Origin: Pseudomonadota bacterium
GTDB taxonomy: Bacteria > Bdellovibrionota_C > UBA2361 > SZUA-149 > DAOLCO01
Reading direction: 5' to 3'
DNA length: 60,435 nucleotides
Assembly (NCBI GenBank): GCA_027487795.1
Contig: JAIYCX010000047.1
Coordinates: forward strand, 1-60,435
Every line of letters starts with the position of its first letter. Position 1 is the stretch's first letter. The notes beneath the pieces were generated by a model. It did no database searches, was not told the origin of the DNA, and saw only the letters and a program-made list of their open reading frames with translations. Positions 35,896 to 43,889 of the stretch are shown here, in pieces. A program made the translations under genes and the position numbers.

Positions 35896-36030
35896 AGTAA
35901 TTCCCTTCGAAAAAACCCAAATACAAAACCACTATATAAATAGATTTAACATAGGGAGAGACAAACTTCAATTCAGTGTCGATTTAGTTTAAAATTTAGG
36001 ATAAAATTAAGATAACTTAATGAAATCTCA

Positions 36031-36588
36031 TCAAATAAAACTAATCGCCTCAATCAATTCTCTTGCACTCTGATATCGATTCTTAGGTTCTTTTGAAAGC
36101 GCTTTCATTACAACTTTACTTAGTCGCTCAGGCCAATCGTGTTTTAATATATGCGGCGCTGGAAATTCACATTTAGTCGCGGCATCTATAAGTTCAGGCA
36201 GAGTTTCACCTTTTATAGGACACTCCCCTGTTATAAATTCATATGCAATAATTCCCCAAGCAAAGATATCGCTTCGCACATCATGTATATTTGAATGAAT
36301 AAATTCAGGTGGAGCTATAGAACGATAAGGATCAACTAAAGACCCATGAAGTCTATGATGTCTATTAGAGATAGTACCATGAATTTTCATAAATCCATTC
36401 GCTAATATCTCAACTCCCTTCTCACAATGATCCCAAAGTTCACCCTCGCGGTGTAGATCTTCAATCGCATAAGCTAGACTTGTCATCAATCTCAAGGCTT
36501 CGCTTCTATTTAAAGGTGTAATGGCAAAAAGATGCCATAACTCGTCACATGGAAATTCCATTTCATTCGCCGTCCTCATCCCCACCAT
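36031..36588 (-). CDS. Truncated protein pseudokinase (C-lobe only)
   Basis: The 185-residue protein aligns with the C-lobe of Hanks-type Ser/Thr kinases. LAYAIEDLHREGELWDHCEK corresponds to the alpha-E helix and catalytic loop. The APE motif is APPEF, followed by SDIFAWGIIAYEFITGECPI and a final helix KEPKNRYQSARELIEAI. The catalytic HRD is replaced by WDH, the loop Asn by VEIL context, and DFG by HGT. The N-lobe with the glycine loop and Lys is absent, so it cannot phosphorylate in the usual way. It may be a decayed gene or a binding-only pseudokinase. Confidence 0.75.
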   Translation of the reverse strand: MVGMRTANEMEFPCDELWHLFAITPLNRSEALRLMTSLAYAIEDLHREGELWDHCEKGVEILANGFMKIHGTISNRHHRLHGSLVDPYRSIAPPEFIHSNIHDVRSDIFAWGIIAYEFITGECPIKGETLPELIDAATKCEFPAPHILKHDWPERLSKVVMKALSKEPKNRYQSARELIEAISFI

Positions 36589-36755
36589 CCATTGGTTAAG
36601 TTATATATGAGACTATCGGCAGATATGTTTAATTTATTTAGTTTAAAATAATTTATATTAAGTTATACTTTCAACACGTTAAAACACGTTTAATTTTAGT
36701 AGAAATTTATTAATAAAATCTATAATATTACTATACAATCAATTAAAGGCTTTCT

Positions 36756-37952
36756 ATGGCTTCCATCGGCACACCATATACTACCACCGCAAAAAAAGTA
36801 CTTCTTTGTGGCTCAGGTGAATTAGGAAAAGAAGTCGCTATTGAACTTCAACGTTACGGCTGTGAAGTTATCGCAGTTGATAGATACGAAAATGCCCCAG
36901 CTATGCAAGTAGCGCACAGATCTTATGTAATTTCTATGCTTGATGGTGATGCTCTTCGCTCAGTCATCTTAAAAGAAAAGCCAGATATAATACTGCCAGA
37001 AATAGAGGCTATTGCTACAGATACATTAGTAGAGTTAGAGCAAGAAGGATTTAAAGTTATGCCTTCGGCAAAAGCAGCTCGCCTCACCATGAATAGAGAA
37101 GGAATAAGACGTCTTGCAGCTGAAGAATTAAAGCTTCCTACATCACCATATAAATTCGCAACAACCTTTGAAGACTTTGAACTCGCAGTAAAAACTATTG
37201 GAATACCTTGTGTAGTAAAACCAATAATGAGTTCCTCGGGCAAAGGTCAGAGCGTAATAAAGTCAGAAGCAGATATAAAAAATTCATGGGATTATTCACA
37301 AGCAGGTGGCAGAGCTGGACAAGGAACAGTTATAGTAGAAGGCTTCATAGATTTTGATTATGAAATAACATTACTTACTATAAGATCACTTGAAAATGGC
37401 AATATTAAGACCAGTTTTTGCGAGCCAATAGGTCATATACAAGTTGACGGTGACTATAGAGAATCTTGGCAGCCACACCCGATGAGCAGCATCGCGCTTA
37501 AAGCATCACAAGAAGTAGCCGAGAAGATAACTACTGCCCTAGGTGGACAAGGCATATTTGGAGTAGAGCTTTTTATAAAAGGCGATATTGTTTATTTCAG
37601 TGAAGTATCCCCTAGACCACATGACACTGGGATGGTGACTTTAATCTCACAAGATTTAAGTGAGTTTGCACTTCATGCAAGAGCAGTTTTAGGACTTCCG
37701 ATTCCAAACATTAAGTTAAATGCCCCGAGCGCATCGGCTGCATTATTAGTTGAAGGTAATTCAAAAAATGTAAGTTTTTCAAATTTAGAAAATGCACTTT
37801 CAGAAGTGGATACTCAACTTAGATTATTTGGTAAGCCTGAAGTAGAAGGTAAAAGAAGAATGGGGGTTAGTCTTGCAAAAGCTAATAATGTTGAAGAGGC
37901 TAGGGCAAAAGCACTTAGAGTTTTAGAGGCTGTTAAGGTTACACTATCATAA
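36756..37952 (+). CDS. purT: Formate-dependent GAR transformylase PurT
   Basis: PurT uses formate and ATP to formylate glycinamide ribonucleotide in purine synthesis, without a folate donor. The 398-residue ATP-grasp protein has the N-domain [40 protein letters not shown], the ATP-grasp loop [14 protein letters not shown], and metal ligands in [24 protein letters not shown]. Length and motifs match E. coli PurT (392). It is monocistronic. The direct repeat AACACGTT (twice) 60-80 bp upstream may be an operator. Confidence 0.96.
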   Translation: MASIGTPYTTTAKKVLLCGSGELGKEVAIELQRYGCEVIAVDRYENAPAMQVAHRSYVISMLDGDALRSVILKEKPDIILPEIEAIATDTLVELEQEGFKVMPSAKAARLTMNREGIRRLAAEELKLPTSPYKFATTFEDFELAVKTIGIPCVVKPIMSSSGKGQSVIKSEADIKNSWDYSQAGGRAGQGTVIVEGFIDFDYEITLLTIRSLENGNIKTSFCEPIGHIQVDGDYRESWQPHPMSSIALKASQEVAEKITTALGGQGIFGVELFIKGDIVYFSEVSPRPHDTGMVTLISQDLSEFALHARAVLGLPIPNIKLNAPSASAALLVEGNSKNVSFSNLENALSEVDTQLRLFGKPEVEGKRRMGVSLAKANNVEEARAKALRVLEAVKVTLS

Positions 37953-38061
37953 TAAATTATAACTTTACAGTGACTTATCTAATTTTACTAACACTACATA
38001 ATACAGTATTATCAACACGTCAGCGTCTTTGTTCTTTCACAATTAAATAAAGTAGATAGTG

Positions 38062-38107
38062 AATGCTACTGTTTAAAGTTTTATTAAAAACTTTAAACAG
38101 TAGTGTT
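38062..38107 (+). other. Long hairpin upstream of the xylulokinase-like gene
   Basis: A perfect 17-bp stem (CTACTGTTTAAAGTTTT against its complement, loop ATTA) is extended by two G-U wobble and two A-T pairs. The wobbles only pair in plus-strand RNA. It may terminate purT transcripts or shape the next leader. Confidence 0.8.
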
Positions 38108-38122
38108 ACAAAATGTTTTTAC

Positions 38123-38161
38123 TCAGGGAGTATCTAAGATACAATTTTAGATACTCCCTGA
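38123..38161 (+). other. Second hairpin upstream of the xylulokinase-like gene
   Basis: A perfect 15-bp stem TCAGGGAGTATCTAA/TTAGATACTCCCTGA has a 9-base loop. It ends 42 bp before the kinase ATG and is followed by a weak T-rich run, so it could act as an attenuator. Confidence 0.8.
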
Positions 38162-38202
38162 TACAGTTTTAGGAAGTTAGTTTTTCACTAAGGAGAAGTT
38201 TG

Positions 38203-39663
38203 ATGACAAAAAATTTCACAGTCGGTTATGATGTTAGTACTAGTGGGTCAAGTTGCATGGCCATTGATATGGGCGGCAATATTATTGGAGTTGGACAATC
38301 AACTCATTCCAGAATTCCAAATTTACAGCCAGGTGAAAGCAGATTCAGAAAAGAAGCACTCTTAAAGAGCGCGCAAGACGCTGGAGATCAATTGAGAAGT
38401 AAATTTTCAGTGAAGCCAGAAGATTGCCTTGGCGGAAGTGTTGGAGGGGCGATGCATGGACTATGTCTAGTTGACGAAGCAGGAAAATGTACAGAAGACA
38501 TTGTATTCTGGGATGATCAAGGAGATGAAGAAGAAGCGGTTTTTCTCAGTGACATATGGCAAATCCCTATGGCAAAACGCTTTACTGCTGCTAGATATCT
38601 TGGATGGAAAAAGAGATATCCAGATAAAATTCCTTTCGTTGATACAATACTAACACCAGCTTCTCTCATAACCTTTCTAGCAACAGGATCACGCGTCACT
38701 CTTCCTGGTGATGCTTCTGGTATGTTAGGGTACTTAAAAGATCCTTACTCGTATGATAACGAAAAGTTTACTTATGTACCTGATTTTAACTTCAAGCTAC
38801 CTCATATTAAAAAGTTCGGTGAAAATATTGGAAGTATCTCTAATAACCTCTTGGGCTGGAAAGAAGGAACTCCTTGGGTAGCCTCATGCGGTGATCAGCC
38901 ACTTGGCTCACTTGGTAAAGGTTGCTGCTATCCAGGAGATGTCTCTGTAGAACTGGGCTCTTCCATAGTACTGAATGCTTTTGGATTTCCTATTATAAAA
39001 AATCAAAGAGGCCTTATTGAGGCCTTAAGATCAAGTCTAGGGGATGATATGAGTATGAGTTGTGTAACTAATGGCACTCAGTCCTATGATATCTTTGCAA
39101 ATGATCCAAAACACGATACTGGGTATGTCGGTGATCAACTTTATGATCACTTATCTAGAATCGCTAGCGAGATACCGGCAGGAGCCAATGGCCTAATGGC
39201 TTTCCCATTTTACCAACCTGAACATGCACTACTACACACAAAATGTATAGGCGCTAAAATGGAAGGACAAAATGAGAACAACCAATCACTTGCTAACCAA
39301 ACAAGAGCACATATGGAAGCGCCGATCTATATTCTCAAAAAAGCTTGGGGGATGATGATCAAGGACAGACCTATTAACAAAGTCATCATATCTGGTGGTG
39401 GATCAAAAAGCGATACCTGGTGTCAGATAGTCGCAGACATGCTTGGACAAAAAGTAGTTAGAACTGAAACTAAAGACTCCGTTGCATTTGGAGCAGCTCT
39501 AAATGCTCTCTACATGGCATCAGGATCAATACAAGATCCAAGAGAATTTATTTCAGAGCGTGTAAATCTCGGCACCGAGTTCAAACCGAACCTACAAAAT
39601 ACTCAAACTTATCATCATTTAATAGATCACTACTTCGACACAGAAAGGCGAATTTACGGATAA
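38203..39663 (+). CDS. xylB: FGGY carbohydrate kinase, xylulokinase-like
   Basis: The 486-residue protein belongs to the FGGY family: YDVSTSGSSCMAIDMGG (phosphate loop of the ribonuclease H-like fold), GGAMHGLCLVD (the MHG motif of xylulokinases), LPGDASGMLGYL, ASCGDQPLGSLGKG with the catalytic Asp, and ISGGGSKSDTWCQIVADMLG followed by FGAALNA. The substrate cannot be certain. I choose the ATG at 38203 because AGGAG lies 7 bases upstream, rather than the adjacent TTG. Two strong hairpins occupy the leader. Confidence 0.85.
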   Translation: MTKNFTVGYDVSTSGSSCMAIDMGGNIIGVGQSTHSRIPNLQPGESRFRKEALLKSAQDAGDQLRSKFSVKPEDCLGGSVGGAMHGLCLVDEAGKCTEDIVFWDDQGDEEEAVFLSDIWQIPMAKRFTAARYLGWKKRYPDKIPFVDTILTPASLITFLATGSRVTLPGDASGMLGYLKDPYSYDNEKFTYVPDFNFKLPHIKKFGENIGSISNNLLGWKEGTPWVASCGDQPLGSLGKGCCYPGDVSVELGSSIVLNAFGFPIIKNQRGLIEALRSSLGDDMSMSCVTNGTQSYDIFANDPKHDTGYVGDQLYDHLSRIASEIPAGANGLMAFPFYQPEHALLHTKCIGAKMEGQNENNQSLANQTRAHMEAPIYILKKAWGMMIKDRPINKVIISGGGSKSDTWCQIVADMLGQKVVRTETKDSVAFGAALNALYMASGSIQDPREFISERVNLGTEFKPNLQNTQTYHHLIDHYFDTERRIYG

Positions 39664-39666
39664 GAC

Positions 39667-39734
39667 AGGCATAAAACAGTGCTAAAATTTGCCAGTAAGG
39701 TTATCAAAAGTAACACTACTGGCTTTTTATGCCT
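39667..39734 (+). terminator. Terminator after the xylulokinase-like gene
   Basis: GCCAGTA/TACTGGC (39691-39697 with 39717-39723) with an inner GTTA/TAAC pair is followed by five T. An outer AGGCATAAA/TTTATGCCT pair lengthens the stem. It overlaps the 3' end of the convergent hydrolase gene. Confidence 0.75.
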
Positions 39735-40600
39735 AATAAAAACTCTCTAACACTTTCCAAGAACAACTCCTCCTCAGTTATCTGCGGATTATGCGCACTC
39801 TCCTCAAACACTATACATTTTGCACCTTCTACACATTCTGCAAAAAACTGATGCGTCTCAGGAGTAGCCTCATCATATCGACCACATACAAACAAACTCG
39901 GTACTCTAATCGCACTTAGCTTTGGAGTTATAGAATATTCTGCAATAGTCCCATTTAAAACCAACTCATTAGGTCCCCAAATTTTCAAATAAGACTCAGC
40001 ATCACATTCTTGTTCACTTTTTATAATACTAAGCGGCTTTTCTTTGAATCTATAAACATGTCTATCATAATATTCTGTTAGAGCTTTTAGATATTCAGGA
40101 GAAGTATAATTTCCAGACTTATCACCTTCAGTAAGAAGCATTTTTGTCATCATAGGTAACTGAGCTCTTAATCTTTTTGAATCACTTACCCATCTTGGAA
40201 TATCTATTGATGCACTCTGCATAATTAGACTCTTAACTCGTTCTTTATATTTTAGATAATACTCCCCGATTATTAAAGCTCCAAAAGAATGGCCGAGTAA
40301 GTTCATTTTTTCTAAAGATAGAGCCATTCTGATACTCTCTAACTCTTCTACAAAACCATCAACTGTAAAATCTTTTCTCCCTCCTCCTCTCTTAGCTCTT
40401 CCGCATCCTGCCTGATCAATAAAGACTACTGGTACAGTATCGAGTAAAGCACTTAAGGGCTCCTGTGAATAACTAGTAAATCCAGGTCCACCGTGCAAAA
40501 GCACTAGCGGAATTTGTCCAGAAGTTAAATCCCCCACTACTCCGTACCAAGACTCGCCTGCTATAGAATTAATGTAACCAGTTTGCTGAAAATTAGTCAT
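39716..40600 (-). CDS. Alpha/beta hydrolase, proline iminopeptidase-like
   Basis: The 294-residue protein has the S33/proline iminopeptidase pattern: LLHGGPGFTSYSQEPLSALL (oxyanion region), VFIDQAGCGRAKRGGG, the nucleophile elbow GHSFGAL with catalytic Ser, VCGRYDEATPE with the Asp, and EESAHNPQ with the His. Members cleave N-terminal residues from peptides or hydrolyse esters; specificity is not visible. It is divergent from the bacilliredoxin/type III cluster. Confidence 0.88.
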   Translation of the reverse strand: MTNFQQTGYINSIAGESWYGVVGDLTSGQIPLVLLHGGPGFTSYSQEPLSALLDTVPVVFIDQAGCGRAKRGGGRKDFTVDGFVEELESIRMALSLEKMNLLGHSFGALIIGEYYLKYKERVKSLIMQSASIDIPRWVSDSKRLRAQLPMMTKMLLTEGDKSGNYTSPEYLKALTEYYDRHVYRFKEKPLSIIKSEQECDAESYLKIWGPNELVLNGTIAEYSITPKLSAIRVPSLFVCGRYDEATPETHQFFAECVEGAKCIVFEESAHNPQITEEELFLESVREFLLGIKSQ

Positions 40601-40633
40601 AAAGTTACCAATTAATTAAAAGATAAGTGCTTT

Positions 40634-40671
40634 AAAAGGCGCTACATGTATAGCGCCTTTTAATTTTTTTT
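40634..40671 (+). terminator. Terminator-like hairpin before the type III cluster
   Basis: A perfect 11-bp stem AAAAGGCGCTA/TAGCGCCTTTT is followed by TAATTTTTTTT. It lies between two divergent genes, where no plus-strand transcript should end, and 41 bp before the bacilliredoxin ATG. It could be an attenuator or a barrier to antisense transcripts. Confidence 0.75.
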
Positions 40672-40712
40672 AGTACTATAAACTAAATTTTAAATTTTTA
40701 ACTTACATTCAT

Positions 40713-41042
40713 ATGAGCATTCAAAACCTAAAGACTATCGAAGACCTAGAAAAAGTATTAGAGAACAGCAAACTAGAAAAACAAGTACTCTTAAAACATT
40801 CCACTCAGTGCCCAATTAGCTCTGATGCTTATAGTCAGTTTCAAAGATTTAGTGAAAAAAATCCTAATGTAAATTGTCACTTACTATATGTCATTGAAGA
40901 TCGTCCCGTTTCTAATCACATAGAAGAAATAACCGACTTCAGACATGAAAGTCCACAAGTTATATTCTTTAAAAATGGTGTTGCTATCGATCATTTTAGC
41001 CATAGAGCGATTACTATGGAAAAGCTAGAGGCCACAATTTAA
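40713..41042 (+). CDS. ytxJ: Monothiol bacilliredoxin, YtxJ/BrxC family
   Basis: The 109-residue thioredoxin-fold protein has VLLKHSTQCPISSDAYSQF with the single active Cys (TxCPIS motif), VIEDRPVSNHIEEI and HESPQVIFFKNG, all hallmarks of YtxJ. In Bacillus such proteins reduce bacillithiol mixed disulfides; here the thiol partner is unknown. It is 38 bp from the sctR-like gene on the same strand and is likely co-transcribed with the secretion genes. Confidence 0.88.
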   Translation: MSIQNLKTIEDLEKVLENSKLEKQVLLKHSTQCPISSDAYSQFQRFSEKNPNVNCHLLYVIEDRPVSNHIEEITDFRHESPQVIFFKNGVAIDHFSHRAITMEKLEATI

Positions 41043-41080
41043 CTCTATTGAAAAAACCTAATCCATGATAAAGCTCTGGA

Positions 41081-41683
41081 ATGGAGCTACTTACACTTAT
41101 ATCAGAGTCACCTGCTGGGTTCGGCAGTTTTTTATTTTTAACTTTATTACTCGCTAGTTCATTTATTAGAATCTGCCTAGTAATGTGTTTCATTAACATT
41201 GGCCTAGGCTTAAATAATATCCTTGGTAATATTTGGGGGCTATTATTAACACTAGCACTCTGCTTTCATGTCAGCACTCCTTTAATAGAAGAATCGAGTA
41301 TAATAATTACTCAAAACTTGGCGGTATCTGAAGAACAAAAAATTTCACTTTTAAACACTCATTTAAAAACTAAGTTAGAATCCTCAGCTACAAAAGAAAC
41401 ATTAAGTGTTATTTCAGGCAAACAACAAGACTCTGCAACTGAACAAAAATTAAATGTATTAATCCTAGCTCATGTACTAACAGAGACAAAGATTGCTTTT
41501 AGCGCAGGGCTTAAAATCTTACTTCCCTTCATAGTGGTCGATTTAGTGATAGCTCACATTTTCACAGCACTAGGTATTGTAACTATTTCAGCTTATGGTT
41601 TGTCATTTTTACTTAAAATATTAGCAATTAATTTTACTGGAGGTTTGGATTTAATTATCCATAATCTTCTAAAATCGTTTTAA
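41081..41683 (+). CDS. sctR: Type III export-gate protein SctR-like (FliP family)
   Basis: SctR forms the pentameric core of the type III export gate in the inner membrane. The 200-residue protein keeps both family landmarks: SSFIRICLVMCFINIGLGLN (about 26-45; family FTKIVVVLxLLRxALG) and TETKIAFSAGLKILLPFIVVDLVIAHIFTALGI (134-166; family ELKxAFxxGFxIxLPFLVIDLVVA). Between them is a polar loop of about 60 residues. Three to four membrane segments are visible. It lies 14 bp upstream of sctS. Confidence 0.85.
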   Translation: MELLTLISESPAGFGSFLFLTLLLASSFIRICLVMCFINIGLGLNNILGNIWGLLLTLALCFHVSTPLIEESSIIITQNLAVSEEQKISLLNTHLKTKLESSATKETLSVISGKQQDSATEQKLNVLILAHVLTETKIAFSAGLKILLPFIVVDLVIAHIFTALGIVTISAYGLSFLLKILAINFTGGLDLIIHNLLKSF

Positions 41684-41696
41684 TATGAGATAAAAA

Positions 41697-41954
41697 ATGG
41701 ATAATATTTATTTCTTCTGGAATACCTTTAATTTAGTCTTTATCCTTACAGGTATTTATGTAGGTGGTATAGCCGTCGGTGGACTTGTACATGCCGCTGT
41801 TGCAAACATCACTCAGACTGATGATAGTGGTAGTGGATTCTTTTTTAGAGCACTAGGTCTTTTTGCCTCAGCTTATCTATTCTCTCCAATAGCACTCGAA
41901 TACTTTAGAGAATTTACAAAACGTATTTGGGCGGGAGATGATTTGTTCAGATGA
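41697..41954 (+). CDS. sctS: Type III export-gate protein SctS-like (FliQ family)
   Basis: The 85-residue protein matches SctS/FliQ in length and topology: two hydrophobic hairpin helices (about 10-32 and 47-70). The GGLVHAAVANITQTDDSGSG loop corresponds to the family GLxxAxxQAATQIQEQTL, and a basic/acidic tail FREFTKRIWAGDDL follows. The Gln-rich loop is less conserved than usual. The 3' end overlaps the next gene by 4 bp (ATGA), implying translational coupling. Confidence 0.8.
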   Translation: MDNIYFFWNTFNLVFILTGIYVGGIAVGGLVHAAVANITQTDDSGSGFFFRALGLFASAYLFSPIALEYFREFTKRIWAGDDLFR

Positions 41955-42436
41955 TATCTCAACTAGTTATCCTGATACCAATACTATTTATACTTATATT
42001 TGCATCTAAAATACTAAGCGGATTTTATTATGCAATAGACATCTCACTTGATATTAACCTAAGTTCTGAAACTAAAAAAAACTTAGCCCTAGAATTACTT
42101 TTATTTTCTACACTTTTTTTATCATTTCTAAAAGCTTCTGATTTAGCTCTACTTAAAATATATAACTCTACTAATGAACAAATGTATATTGATCTACATA
42201 AGTTCAAAGAAATACTTTATTTATTATGTCCATCACTAATAAGTATTTTCACAGCTAGCCTAATTATAACATACGCGCTCAGTATAGCTTTTCGTATTTT
42301 TAAAAATATTAATTCTTCAAAGTATCTTAATAGCCTACTAGGGAAGATATCATATTTAGCTGCTATAACTTTTTTATTACCTGTTTTTACATTTAGGATT
42401 AGTGAAGTTCTATTAACTATTCTAAGTAAATCCTAA
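41951..42436 (+). CDS. sctT: SctT-like export-gate protein reduced to C-terminal half
   Basis: The 161-residue membrane protein has about four hydrophobic segments. By order (R-S-x-U) and by topology it corresponds to SctT/FliR, which is normally about 260 residues. The first segment and GFYYAIDISLDINLSSETKK match the mid-protein GxxxGLxxxLxF region of FliR, and ELLLFSTLFLSFLKASDLALLKIY matches the following helix. The N-terminal 100 residues of the family are missing, and no upstream open frame can supply them. Identity rests on context more than on motif. Confidence 0.6.
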   Translation: MISQLVILIPILFILIFASKILSGFYYAIDISLDINLSSETKKNLALELLLFSTLFLSFLKASDLALLKIYNSTNEQMYIDLHKFKEILYLLCPSLISIFTASLIITYALSIAFRIFKNINSSKYLNSLLGKISYLAAITFLLPVFTFRISEVLLTILSKS

Positions 42437-42437
42437 A

Positions 42438-43076
42438 ATGTCATCAGAAAAAAAATATCCTTTAACAGCAAAGAAAAAAGAAAAACTTAAAAATAAAGGC
42501 ATATTCCCCTACTCTCAAACTGCTCATTTAATTATAACTACTAATATTGTAACTCTCGTATTATTTTATTTTACTAAGTATTTTTTTAATCAGAACGAAT
42601 CCACAATAAGCACTGATCACTCATTATTAAATTCTATATTTTTACTTCCTCTACTAATAACTTTTATAATTTATATTATTCATACTGCTGTAGGGCTGAC
42701 TCTTACAAAGGCTACTATACTTAGTTTAGGTAGATATCCTGAAGCCCGCCTTAATAGAAAAACTAGTAATATCTATCCTATCTTGATCTTCTCAATCACT
42801 TTTCTGCTCATTTTTGCTCTTTTTAGTAATCCCATAGAAATATCTAACTTATTAAAAACATTCACAATTCAAGATTTACTTAAAGACTCTGAGAAAGTAT
42901 TAATAAAAATATCGACACTAGGACAAATTACAGGAATCTTAATAGTAGTATTAAATAGAATTAGATTTAACACCGCATACAAAATGAGTAGGTCAGAAAT
43001 AGAAGCAGAAATTAAAGAAGATCAGATGTCTAGCGCAGCTAAGAAATTGATATCGAGATCAAGAGAACAGCTTTAA
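42438..43076 (+). CDS. sctU: SctU-like export-gate protein lacking the self-cleaving domain
   Basis: The 212-residue protein has the SctU/FlhB N-terminus (SEKKYPLTAKKKEKLKNKGIFPYSQ, like SEKTEKPTxKKLxDARKKGxVxxS), four membrane segments and the linker KMSRSEIEAEIKED (182-195, family KMTKQEVKDEYKESEG). The family then has a cytoplasmic domain with NPTH self-cleavage that switches substrates. Here the frame stops 17 residues after the linker motif, and no NPTH follows in any nearby frame. It starts 1 bp after sctT. Confidence 0.83.
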   Translation: MSSEKKYPLTAKKKEKLKNKGIFPYSQTAHLIITTNIVTLVLFYFTKYFFNQNESTISTDHSLLNSIFLLPLLITFIIYIIHTAVGLTLTKATILSLGRYPEARLNRKTSNIYPILIFSITFLLIFALFSNPIEISNLLKTFTIQDLLKDSEKVLIKISTLGQITGILIVVLNRIRFNTAYKMSRSEIEAEIKEDQMSSAAKKLISRSREQL

Positions 43077-43100
43077 AATATAAAGCTATAGGATAATAAA

Positions 43101-43448
43101 ATGTCACAGTTTAAAAACACAAGAAGTAAGAACACTCAAAGAGATTTGAGAAAAGAGTTCCAGATAAATCCACTTACTGCTCTATTACCTAATGAAGGAT
43201 CAATTGATGTACTTGCTAAGTATCTAGAAAACTTCTCAGAGCATTATGAAGGCTTAAACCAAACTCTAAAAGAAGACAAACTAAACGAACAAGATAAAAA
43301 TAAACAACTAGCAGAAAAAGAAATGCTTAGCTGCGTACTAGGATGGGCAGGACTTATTCCAAGATCTAATAACTTTCTATCTGCGGATGTGGAAGATTCT
43401 AGTGATGAGATAATAGACACTAGGGAGATAGATAGTAATGAGCAGTAA
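43101..43448 (+). CDS. Small polar protein in the type III cluster
   Basis: The 115-residue protein is not recognised. It has a basic N-terminus (FKNTRSKNTQRDLRKEF), a helical middle (VLAKYLENFSEHYEGLNQTL and following, with a possible amphipathic helix) and an acidic C-terminus (DVEDSSDEIIDTREIDSNEQ). There is no signal peptide. It overlaps the TPR gene by 11 bp. Position and charge pattern would suit a secreted rod/needle component or a chaperone partner, but no motif decides it. Confidence 0.65.
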   Translation: MSQFKNTRSKNTQRDLRKEFQINPLTALLPNEGSIDVLAKYLENFSEHYEGLNQTLKEDKLNEQDKNKQLAEKEMLSCVLGWAGLIPRSNNFLSADVEDSSDEIIDTREIDSNEQ

Positions 43449-43863
43449 TTATAATCAAGAAACTCTAGAAGGAATCTATACTCTAGGTCGAATGTTCTAC
43501 TATCATGGCTTCAGCTCAGAAGCTGAAAAAGTTGCACTTGGATTACTTTCACTTCAGGAGCATAGCCCTAATCCAAAGCTTTTATTAGGTGCTATAAATT
43601 TTGAAAAAGGTAATTATTCCCTAGCAGCAAATTATTTCAGAACAGTATCTCAGCTACCTGATATTAATAATAAATCAAACAGCTATTCCTCATTAGGCAA
43701 ACTAGGACTACTAGCATGTTTTGTCGCCTTAAAAGATATTAGCAGAGCTGAAAGCATAGCTTTTGAAATAGAAAAAAAGAAAGAATCTATTGGAGCGCTT
43801 CAAAAAGATTTTTTAGAATTATATCAAGACGCGATAAAAAGATATTTAAAAAGCAACAAATAA
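43438..43863 (+). CDS. TPR protein, type III chaperone-like
   Basis: The 141-residue protein contains two to three tetratricopeptide repeats: GIYTLGRMFYYHGFSSEAEKVALGLLSL (about 11-38), PKLLLGAINFEKGNYSLAANYFRTVSQL (about 45-72) and a third, KLGLLACFVALKDISRAESIAFEIE. Type III clusters often encode class II TPR chaperones (LcrH/SycD) or SctG needle chaperones of this size. The overlap with the preceding gene suggests that gene's product is its client. Confidence 0.72.
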   Translation: MSSNYNQETLEGIYTLGRMFYYHGFSSEAEKVALGLLSLQEHSPNPKLLLGAINFEKGNYSLAANYFRTVSQLPDINNKSNSYSSLGKLGLLACFVALKDISRAESIAFEIEKKKESIGALQKDFLELYQDAIKRYLKSNK

Positions 43864-43889
43864 AAAGATTAACTATAAAAGAGAAACAA

